DNA of 50,399 nt from Phycisphaerales bacterium. Its GTDB lineage: Bacteria > Planctomycetota > Phycisphaerae > Phycisphaerales > UBA1924. Below are positions 43,381 through 50,399 of the stretch, piece by piece; position 1 is the stretch's first letter, and each line of letters begins with the position of its first letter. The translations under genes and the position numbers were made by a program. The notes under the pieces were generated by a model. It saw only the letters and a list, made by a program, of their open reading frames with translations. It was not told the origin of the DNA and ran no database searches. The stretch spans positions 1-50,399 of the forward strand of contig JACVCS010000020.1 of the NCBI GenBank assembly GCA_016741915.1. Reading direction: 5' to 3'.

Positions 43381-45054
43381 ATGCCCGACGAACACTCCGA
43401 ATCCCGATCAACGTCCGAGAATCCCTCGGATCCTTCCGGCGGCTCTTCCGCAACTCCCACTCAACTCGGTCGCCACGCCGCCTCCGGCTTTCTCTGGATC
43501 CTCGTCAACACCGCAGCCACCAAACTCCTCCAGATCGTCGCAATCGCCGTCATGGGCACGATGCTGACACAGGAAGACTTCGGTCTGTTCTCCATCGCAC
43601 TGAGCATCTCCGCCTTCATCGCCACCTTCCGCGACTCGGGAGTCCGCGACCTGCTCGTCTCGCGGCCAAAGGAGTACAACCAGCTCGTCGGACCCTGCTT
43701 CTGGCTCTCTACCACCACCAACTTCGCCCTCGGTTTCATCCTCGGCATCACCGGTGAAATCGCCGATGCGGTGCTTTTCGCTCAGGGCAAGCTCGCCAAC
43801 AAGGGGGACCTCTCCAAGCTCGTCTGGATCATGGCCGCCGCTCTGCCTCTGGGTTCTCCCTCGTCAACCATGGTCGCCCGCCTGAAAGTCGATCTGCGCT
43901 TCAAAGCCCTGTCGTGGCAAATGACCATCGCGTCATTGGTGCGCTACGGCGGCCAGATCACCCTCGCCCTGCTGGGTTGGGGCCCACTCTCCTATGTCCT
44001 GCCCCTGCTGGCGATCTCGATCGTCGATTCCCTCTTTCTTTACTACCTCACGCGTGAAAAAGCCTGGACTCACCGCCCCATGATCAAGTCCTGGCCCGAG
44101 ATCTGGCGCAGCACCCAGTGGATTATCTACGCCTCCGTCGCCGCCGGAATCACCAGTCAGGGCTTCTCCGCTGTCGCCGCACCATTCCTGCCCCAGGCCA
44201 CTTCAATCCACATCACAGGCGTAGTTTTCTTCGCGCTCTCACTGCTCTTCACAGTCGAATCACTCATCGGGAACAACCTCGTTCAGGTCATGCTCCCGAT
44301 TCTCTCTCGCATGAGCGACGACCCCAAGCGCCTCGGCACCGCAACACTCCGCGTTCTGGCACTTACAACCCTCGTCGCGGCCCCCGCAACAATCTTCACC
44401 GCTCTGCTCTTCGCGCCCGTTGAACAACTCGTTTGGAACGGCAAATGGACCGAGTCGGCCGTCGCCCTGTTCATCCTCGCACCGGGCTTCGTCCTTCGCA
44501 ACGTCGTCATCTCCGTCCCGGCTCCGCTCATGCAGGCTACCGGACGCTTCCGCAGCTACTTCCTCATCTGGCTCTTCACCGCGATCGCCGCCCTCTGCGG
44601 ATCCGCCCTCGGTGGCATCTTCTTCGCAAACTCCGAAGGTCTCGCCCTCTGCATCGCAATCTTCGTCTTCGCCTCCTGCGCTTTCGTCACCGTCCACTTC
44701 CTGCGCCCGCTGAATATCCCCACAATCTTGATCCTCGATTCCATACTCCGCGGCTTGCTCATCGCCGTCGCTGCGGGTTGCGTCGCGTGGTTCATCAACC
44801 ACGAACTCGTCACCCCACATCTGCCGCAATCCTTTTTCTTCACACCCGACAACGAAAAACCCCTCCATGCCATGATCATCCTCGGCCGATCCGTTCACTT
44901 CGGCCCGCTCATCCAGATCGCCATGTTGACCGCTTCCTTCTGCCTCGCCTTCATCACACTCGTGCGCGTCCTCGCCTCAGATCAACTCCGCGACGCGATC
45001 TCGGTGCTGCCAAACCGCCTCGCCGATCCGGCGCGGCGTGTGCTCCGCTTGTGA
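43381..45054 (+). CDS. Oligosaccharide flippase family protein (Wzx/MATE-like)
   Basis: A 557-residue membrane protein with about 12-14 helices. The start (HAASGFLWILVNTAATKLLQ, VMGTMLTQEDFGLFSIALS) matches the polysaccharide biosynthesis/flippase family, and the pattern continues to helices such as VVFFALSLLFTVESLIGNNL and GFVLRNVVISVPAPLMQATG. These proteins move lipid-linked repeat units across the inner membrane. The N-terminal 30 residues are soluble and Ser-rich. It sits between methyltransferase and polymerase-type genes, so it most likely serves the same glycan. Not followed by a clear terminator; the EEP gene converges 65 bases away. Confidence 0.92.
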   Translation: MPDEHSESRSTSENPSDPSGGSSATPTQLGRHAASGFLWILVNTAATKLLQIVAIAVMGTMLTQEDFGLFSIALSISAFIATFRDSGVRDLLVSRPKEYNQLVGPCFWLSTTTNFALGFILGITGEIADAVLFAQGKLANKGDLSKLVWIMAAALPLGSPSSTMVARLKVDLRFKALSWQMTIASLVRYGGQITLALLGWGPLSYVLPLLAISIVDSLFLYYLTREKAWTHRPMIKSWPEIWRSTQWIIYASVAAGITSQGFSAVAAPFLPQATSIHITGVVFFALSLLFTVESLIGNNLVQVMLPILSRMSDDPKRLGTATLRVLALTTLVAAPATIFTALLFAPVEQLVWNGKWTESAVALFILAPGFVLRNVVISVPAPLMQATGRFRSYFLIWLFTAIAALCGSALGGIFFANSEGLALCIAIFVFASCAFVTVHFLRPLNIPTILILDSILRGLLIAVAAGCVAWFINHELVTPHLPQSFFFTPDNEKPLHAMIILGRSVHFGPLIQIAMLTASFCLAFITLVRVLASDQLRDAISVLPNRLADPARRVLRL

Positions 45055-45119
45055 TCCGCGCGTGAACCGCACCGACCCGCTCCGCTTGAACTCCGCCGGT
45101 CACCCCGCCCACCGCACAA

Positions 45120-46337
45120 TCACCGCTTCACCACATCCGCCCACTGCATCCAGTGCTCCCCCACCGGCGGCATCTCCACCGCGTACCGCGCCGCACGCAG
45201 CCATCCCGCCACGTACATCTGATCAATGTGCAGCAAGCCCCACGGCCGCGGGAACGTCGCCACCAGCCCCCACCCGCCCTGGTCGAACGCGTTCTCCATC
45301 CCGTTCGTCAGCAGATCAAGACTCGCCGACCCTCGCGGCGTGTTGAAATCCCCCACAATCATGTCCGCCGTCGGCACCACCGCCCGCCCTTCCGCGTCGC
45401 GCTTCGCACGCAGCCCCTCGATCAACTGCTGCGCACGCTCCGCCAGGCGATACCGCGACGCGAACGGGTCCGACGGCATGTCGATGTAGTACACCACCAT
45501 CTCGCGCCCGAAGCGCTCACGTGTATCAAGCCGGATCACGATCAGATCGCCCGACTCGGCCTCCTGAAACCCACGCCGCGCCATGCCCACGCGCTCGCAG
45601 TTGTCGTTCCACCACTGCTCCAAACGCGCACGCAACGCCGCCTCCGCCTTCCGGTCGCTTTCGTTCGCTGTCGCCGGTTGATTCAGGTTCAGTGAATACG
45701 CCCGCGCGTGCAAAATCGGCACCGCCGACGCGACCACGAAGTTCCCGAACCGCTTCACGTCGTACGCCTTCCGCAGCGACGACAGGCACGAAGCCTGCGC
45801 CGCCCGCGGCTGGTTCGAACTCATCAGCAGCACGTCCGGCGCCGGGTACGGGAAAAACTCCCGCAAGTCCCCGCTCCACTGCCGCGCCAGAAACGCGTCG
45901 ATGTTCCAGTGCGCAATCCGCAGCGAACCCTTCACCCGTCCGTCGGCCAGCGTCGTCTCCGCCTTCAGCGCGTTCAGCCAGCGCATCTCCACCCAGTGCG
46001 ACCACACCAGCGCCCCGAGCACCGACCACAGCATCAGCGACGAAACCCACCACGCAAAGCCGCGCCTTCGCCGCGGCGTGGATTCATGCTCATCCTCGCC
46101 CCGCCGAACCGCAGATGGCCACCGAACCAACAGCGTCAGCAATGCCAGCACCGCCGCGGGTGCCAGCACAAGCCACGAAGGCAGCCACGCCAGAACCTGC
46201 AGCGCGTGCTGACGATCGGAGACAACTTTCCCGGTGACCCACAGCGAAAGCACCCCGGCGCACGCCACCACGCACAGCCACCCAGCAATCACAGCCAGCA
46301 GCCGAACTCCTCGCCGCAACACCTCTGCACACTCCAA
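45120..46337 (-). CDS. Membrane-anchored endonuclease/exonuclease/phosphatase-fold protein, degenerate
   Basis: A 405-residue protein. Three N-terminal membrane helices (about 12-35, 47-70 and 95-115) are followed by a C-terminal EEP domain: LRIAHWNIDAF opens it, DMIVGDFNTPRGSASLDLL holds the GDFN motif, and IDQMYVAGWLRAARY precedes GEHWMQWADV. In active EEP enzymes the second strand ends in Gln-Glu and the late motifs read Asp-His; here they read SSNQ and DQ, with His only in GEHW. It may therefore be a non-catalytic fold or use different chemistry. A start at TTG 46337 or GTG 46322 (GGAG nine bases upstream) are both possible. It lies 41 bases from the polymerase gene, probably in one operon. 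Confidence 0.8.
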   Translation of the reverse strand: MECAEVLRRGVRLLAVIAGWLCVVACAGVLSLWVTGKVVSDRQHALQVLAWLPSWLVLAPAAVLALLTLLVRWPSAVRRGEDEHESTPRRRRGFAWWVSSLMLWSVLGALVWSHWVEMRWLNALKAETTLADGRVKGSLRIAHWNIDAFLARQWSGDLREFFPYPAPDVLLMSSNQPRAAQASCLSSLRKAYDVKRFGNFVVASAVPILHARAYSLNLNQPATANESDRKAEAALRARLEQWWNDNCERVGMARRGFQEAESGDLIVIRLDTRERFGREMVVYYIDMPSDPFASRYRLAERAQQLIEGLRAKRDAEGRAVVPTADMIVGDFNTPRGSASLDLLTNGMENAFDQGGWGLVATFPRPWGLLHIDQMYVAGWLRAARYAVEMPPVGEHWMQWADVVKR

Positions 46338-46378
46338 TCGAAGCCCGCCGGCGCGTTCGCCCGCGCAGAATCAACCGC

Positions 46379-47869
46379 TCACGCTCCGCCCAGATCGCCG
46401 CGACGCTGCGCCACAAACGACTCGTCGCCGTACGTCACGTCCTCACCATACCCCGCGTCCTCGAGCTCCGGCTGGTCGTCCTCGATCCCCTGCTCGCGGC
46501 GTTTGTTCATCTCTTCCCATTCACCGGGTTGCCCGTACTGATCCGTCCCCCAGTCGAAGAACCCCGCCGCCGCCATGAAGTTGCCCAGCACCGCCTTGAC
46601 CACCCACATCAGGAAGACGATCGACAGGAAGCCGTAGAACCACAGCACCGCGAAGAGCGAAACCTCACCCCGCGGCAGCGCCAGCATGTGCCCAAGCCCC
46701 GTCCCCATCGCCGCCAGGAAGTACGGGTTGTGCGCGCGATCCCGGATGGCCGAGTCCATCACCCGGTACACCACCCCGAAGAACGCCGCGTAGATGAGCA
46801 TCCCGATGTACAGCCCCTCCGCCCACCCGTGCCCGATGATCCCGATGCCCAGGTTGCCACCCGCGTTCAGGTGTTTCTGAACCTGGATACCCATCGCCAC
46901 CGGCTTGTCGTCATAAATCGCCCGCGGGATCGGGTTGGTGATGAAGAACGCCAGCCCGTTGAAGGGCACCAGCGGGTGCGTCCGCGGATACTCCTCCATG
47001 ATGTAGCACGTGTACAGGCACGCGTCCTGCAGAAGCACCGCCTTGGTGTTCTTTGATTCCAGCGGATTGACCTTGCCCGTGACGATGTCCGTGAGCTGAT
47101 CCGCCCGTGCGTCCAGCGTCGACTGCTCGGGCGTCAGCGCGCCGCGCATGTTCGTATACGCGAACAGGAACATCAGCGCCGCGATGCTGCCGAAGGCGAC
47201 GATGCTCAACTGCTTCTTCACCGGGCGATACCGCAGCCACGACCAGTACGCCATCCACAACGCCGACAAAAAGATGCCCAGCGCGTCACGCCGCCCCGAC
47301 TGGAACGTCGTCGAAACCACAACCCCGAAGACGAACGCCGCCGCCAGCACGATCCAGAACAGCGGGTTCGCCGGCTGCCGACACACCAGCACCACCGCCA
47401 AGCCCACGGCAAACCCGCAGAACGCCGGACGCACCATGATCACGAAGAACTCCAGCAGGCTCGAAAAGCCCGCCAGCGTCGTCAGCAAAATCCCGCCCAC
47501 CGTCACACCCAGAACCACCAGCATGCCCGAGTACGACACCGGCAGATCAATCGGCGGGATGATCTTCTGCAACCACGTGAAGTTCTTCGCCAATCGGTAC
47601 GCGACCAGGTACACCACAATGAACTGAATCATCATCGTGGACATGAAGTTCCACGACGCGTCCGAGGGCGTGTGGTTCGGGAACGCCTCGTCCCCCATGA
47701 TCACCCAGTACGTGATCAGCGCGAACGAATAAAACTGCATGAACCCGACCAGAAAGATGGTGTTGAAGCTCAGCATGTCCCACTGACGCTTGGCGATCTT
47801 GTAGATCAACAGCCCCAGCAGCGCCAGAGTCACAACCGTGCCCACTATGCCCGAATATGCCGGAATCAT
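46379..47869 (-). CDS. Wzy-like oligosaccharide polymerase family protein
   Basis: A 496-residue membrane protein with 11-12 helices and a large loop around residues 260-340. The organisation fits O-antigen/exopolysaccharide polymerases: helices such as LPVSYSGMLVVLGVTVGGIL and VGLAVVLVCRQPANPLFWIV alternate with the loop (PFNGLAFFITNPIPRAIYDD) and the GHGWAEGLYIGMLIYAAFFG segment, which resembles the Wzy signature region. The C-terminal 60 residues are acidic and soluble, rich in Glu, Asp and Gly. GAGGCG precedes the ATG. It shares strand with the EEP gene downstream and the GT fusion upstream (280-base gap). Substrate unknown. Confidence 0.8.
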   Translation of the reverse strand: MIPAYSGIVGTVVTLALLGLLIYKIAKRQWDMLSFNTIFLVGFMQFYSFALITYWVIMGDEAFPNHTPSDASWNFMSTMMIQFIVVYLVAYRLAKNFTWLQKIIPPIDLPVSYSGMLVVLGVTVGGILLTTLAGFSSLLEFFVIMVRPAFCGFAVGLAVVLVCRQPANPLFWIVLAAAFVFGVVVSTTFQSGRRDALGIFLSALWMAYWSWLRYRPVKKQLSIVAFGSIAALMFLFAYTNMRGALTPEQSTLDARADQLTDIVTGKVNPLESKNTKAVLLQDACLYTCYIMEEYPRTHPLVPFNGLAFFITNPIPRAIYDDKPVAMGIQVQKHLNAGGNLGIGIIGHGWAEGLYIGMLIYAAFFGVVYRVMDSAIRDRAHNPYFLAAMGTGLGHMLALPRGEVSLFAVLWFYGFLSIVFLMWVVKAVLGNFMAAAGFFDWGTDQYGQPGEWEEMNKRREQGIEDDQPELEDAGYGEDVTYGDESFVAQRRGDLGGA

Positions 47870-48149
47870 GTCAACGCCTCACCCCGCACCGCCACCATCC
47901 GCCGGGGTCCATTCTTCACCGCGTACAAACAGCAAACAACGCCGCGACGCGGTTTTGCCCGATTCTTCTTCATCGGCTTCTTCAAGCCTTCACTGATACC
48001 AAATCCCCCGCCGCCCAGTTCGCGCCCACGGCCCAAGATCGATCAGTCCCCGCGCAATCCCTGCCGATCCCGGCTTTTCACCCCAACCCCCACCCCCACC
48101 ACCCCCCACCCTTTCAGCCTCCGCCCCTCCCGCTCTGCCGCTGAACCGC

Positions 48150-50399
48150 TCAGCCGCTCCACTCTGCACCCGAACCACCCAAGATCCCCGCCCGACACAG
48201 CGCAATCCGCATCCCGATGATCGGGTCCCCGCGCCGCCGCCAGTTCGCCAGCACTTCCCTCGACGCCGCCTTCATCCGCTCGAGCCGCGCCTCGTCCGTC
48301 GCCACCACCGTCATTGCCCGGATCAGCCCCGCCTCATCGCGCCGCGAGAACACCGCCCCGTTCACCCCCGCCTCCACCAACTCCGGCACCGCCCCCACCA
48401 CATCGCTCGAAATGATCGCCATCCCCGCGCACGCCGCCTCGTTCACCACCAAGCCCCACGCGTCCGAATCGCTCGGCACCACCAGCACGTCACTCCCCTT
48501 ATACACCGCCGTGATCTTCCGCTGATCACCCATGAACCCCACAAACTTCACCCGCCCCTTCAACCCCTCGGGCACAAGCGCCCGGCAATCCGGCATCAAC
48601 GGCCCGTCCCCGATCACCACCAAGTCCCACCCCGGCAACTTCTCCGCAACCTTCACAAACGCGCTCACCGCCAGATCGGGCCTCTTCACAGGCTGCAACC
48701 GCCCGCAATACACAAACCGCCGCCGCCCCGCGGCAAGCCCAAGCTCCGCGTGCACCCGCGAAACCTCCTCCGCACCCATCGTCTCGATCATCTCATAGTC
48801 CGGCTCGTACGGACAGTAAATCACCTTCGTCGCGTCCGCACCGTACCGATAGAAGTACCGCGCCCCCGCGCTGCCGAACGGCAACACCGCCACGCACCGC
48901 TTGATCACCTCGCCGACCACAAACTGCTTCGCAAGCTTCCGCAAGCCCGACGCGCGGTCGCCGTAGATGTTCGAGTCCGCCACCAGAAACACCGGGATCC
49001 GGTTCGTCGAACACCACCGGAAAATCCGCAGCCGACCGACATCGTTATACCCCGACAAAAACACCGCCCGCACCCGGTTCTTGATCAACCAGTCGATGAT
49101 CCGCCCGCCCTTCTTCCAATCTCCCAGCACCCGCGCCGGCGTCACCGCTCCCTCCACCGACTCCCCCTCGCCGAACGCCACCGGATTAATCTCCTGCGCC
49201 AGCGGCGTCGTCCAGGGCTGGTCCGGCTTGCCGTGCGTATACAGCGTCGAAAGCCGAACCTCCGGAATCTCCCGCACAATGCGACGGTGCAACGCCACCC
49301 GATAGGGCGTCTCCACGTTCGTCACAATGACAATGTTCGGACGGACATCCGTCCTCATCTGCGAGGTCTCCACGAGAGCCTCAGCATACAGCGCCCCCAA
49401 CCGTTGTCCGATCCGATCCCACGTAAATCCGCCCTCAATCAGGGCCCTCCCGCGATTCGCACGCTCCGCCGCCCCCGCAGGGTCCGAGAACACGTCTTCC
49501 AACGCCCTCTGCACCGCCCCCACCTCGCGCTTCACCACCCACCCCGCGCCCGCCTTGCCCACCTCATCAAAGTGGCATTCCTCCGAGATCACCACCGGCA
49601 CCCGCGAGGCCAACGCCTCCGCCACCGACATGCTGAACCCCTCGTGCCCGCTCGGCAAACAGAACGCCGCCGCATCCACCATCAACTCATACTTCTTCCG
49701 CCCATACACCGGCCCCACAAAGTGCACCCGGTCCTCAACCCCCGCTTCACGCGCCGCCGCACACCACAAACCCCCAGCCCCCTCGTCAGGCCCGGCAAAG
49801 ACCACCCGCGCCCGCGGCTGCGTCTTGAGTAATCCCTTCAACGCCCCCACCAGAATCTCCCCGCCCTTCACCTCGTGCAGCCGCGCCAGCAACACCACAA
49901 ACGGATCGTCACCAAGCTCCGGATGCTCCGCCCGAAACCGCCCACGCTCAGGCCGCGGATCCACCTCGCCCAAATCCACCCCGTTCGGCACCGTCACCAC
50001 CCGCGAATGAAACCCACCGCGCTCCACACACCCCTGCTCATACGCGCTCAGCGCGTGCACCCGCGACGCACCGCTGATCAGCTCCCGCCGCCCAAGCCAC
50101 AACGCCGCCTTCTTCTTCCACGCCTTCACCGACAACGCCCACTCATCGAGCATCCCGTGCGGCGTCAAGACATACGGCACCCTCGCCCCGCGCGCAATCT
50201 TCCCCGCTTCCACCAACGCCGCATCCCACACCCCGTGCATATGCACCACCTGCGCCCACATCACCACCTCGCGCAGTTTCCCCCGATCCGCGCTCGACAT
50301 CCGCCCACGCCCGCCGAACACACTCCCCCGCCCCCTCCCCCGCCACGCCTCCAGCCGAACAGGCCAGAGCTCCGACATCCCGCCCCGCCCCTCGTGCGC
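48150..50399 (-). CDS. Tandem GT4-GT4 glycosyltransferase fusion, 5' end outside the window
   Basis: At least 742 residues with no stop up to the right edge, so the N-terminus is missing. Two GT-B fold family 4 modules lie in one frame. The first, to about residue 335 of the visible part, has HMHGVWDAALVEAG, VPYVLTPHGMLDEWAL, VLLARLHEVKGGEIL and GHEGFSMSVAEALA with the donor-site Glu. The second starts at Met341 (TDVRPNIVIVTNVETPYRVAL) and has YCGRLQPVKRPDLAVSAF, VIGDGPLMP and DSDAWGLVVNEAACAG. A GGAG lies nine bases before the Met341 codon, so an internal start could also express the second module alone. The two modules could add successive sugars of the same repeat unit. It is followed by the polymerase gene on the same strand. 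Confidence 0.88.
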   Translation of the reverse strand, partial: AHEGRGGMSELWPVRLEAWRGRGRGSVFGGRGRMSSADRGKLREVVMWAQVVHMHGVWDAALVEAGKIARGARVPYVLTPHGMLDEWALSVKAWKKKAALWLGRRELISGASRVHALSAYEQGCVERGGFHSRVVTVPNGVDLGEVDPRPERGRFRAEHPELGDDPFVVLLARLHEVKGGEILVGALKGLLKTQPRARVVFAGPDEGAGGLWCAAAREAGVEDRVHFVGPVYGRKKYELMVDAAAFCLPSGHEGFSMSVAEALASRVPVVISEECHFDEVGKAGAGWVVKREVGAVQRALEDVFSDPAGAAERANRGRALIEGGFTWDRIGQRLGALYAEALVETSQMRTDVRPNIVIVTNVETPYRVALHRRIVREIPEVRLSTLYTHGKPDQPWTTPLAQEINPVAFGEGESVEGAVTPARVLGDWKKGGRIIDWLIKNRVRAVFLSGYNDVGRLRIFRWCSTNRIPVFLVADSNIYGDRASGLRKLAKQFVVGEVIKRCVAVLPFGSAGARYFYRYGADATKVIYCPYEPDYEMIETMGAEEVSRVHAELGLAAGRRRFVYCGRLQPVKRPDLAVSAFVKVAEKLPGWDLVVIGDGPLMPDCRALVPEGLKGRVKFVGFMGDQRKITAVYKGSDVLVVPSDSDAWGLVVNEAACAGMAIISSDVVGAVPELVEAGVNGAVFSRRDEAGLIRAMTVVATDEARLERMKAASREVLANWRRRGDPIIGMRIALCRAGILGGSGAEWSG

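Noticed and set aside
1-50399. CRISPR array, prophage or insertion sequence
   Set aside because: No regularly spaced repeats, no integrase, transposase, or phage structural genes were seen. The short palindromes at 3128 and 11131 are the only mobile-like elements.

Overview
The window reads as a GC-rich bacterial chromosome segment, most likely from Planctomycetota, class Phycisphaerae. The reasons are two secreted proteins ending in PEP-CTERM-like sorting tails (Pro-Thr-Pro, a Gly/Ala/Leu helix, then four arginines), several type II pseudopilin-like proteins in isolation, an excisionase-type HTH fused in front of a receiver domain, a very large secreted PQQ-propeller protein, and short REP-like palindromes. 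The lineage call is inference from protein style; there is no rRNA here. About 33 protein genes, one tRNA and several hairpin terminators can be supported.

Left part (1-8.2 kb): a 3'-truncated D-Ala-D-Ala-ligase-like gene runs into a convergent pseudopilin gene. Next come an intergenic stretch with several perfect inverted repeats, an EamA/DMT transporter, and a minus-strand signalling cassette of HTH-receiver protein, HDOD/histidine kinase and degenerate receiver-GAF protein. tRNA-Ile(GAT) follows.

Central housekeeping part (8.2-34.5 kb): RimO, an AsmA-like membrane protein with C-terminal 11-residue repeats, a rarA-fau pair, ftsK, a secreted protein, a short stand-alone transcription unit (possible small RNA), and motA-motB with a His-rich MotB tail. 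Then a second pseudopilin, a Sua5/YrdC-LMW phosphatase fusion overlapping rpiB, a 1477-residue PQQ/TPR secreted protein, a DUF5658-like membrane protein, a LEA2-like lipoprotein and dnaE.

Right part (34.8-50.4 kb): a surface and polysaccharide region. It holds a thioester-domain PEP-CTERM protein, a GT4 glycosyltransferase, an IMPase/CysQ-like phosphatase, a flagellin, a second PEP-CTERM protein, a GDP-fucose-synthase-like reductase, an FkbM methyltransferase, a second methyltransferase, a Wzx-like flippase, a membrane-anchored protein with a degenerate endonuclease/exonuclease/phosphatase fold, a Wzy-like polymerase, and a tandem GT4-GT4 fusion that runs off the right edge. Together these look like a Wzx/Wzy-type export and assembly locus next to PEP-CTERM surface proteins, a pairing known in exosortase-bearing bacteria. 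No exosortase gene lies in this window.
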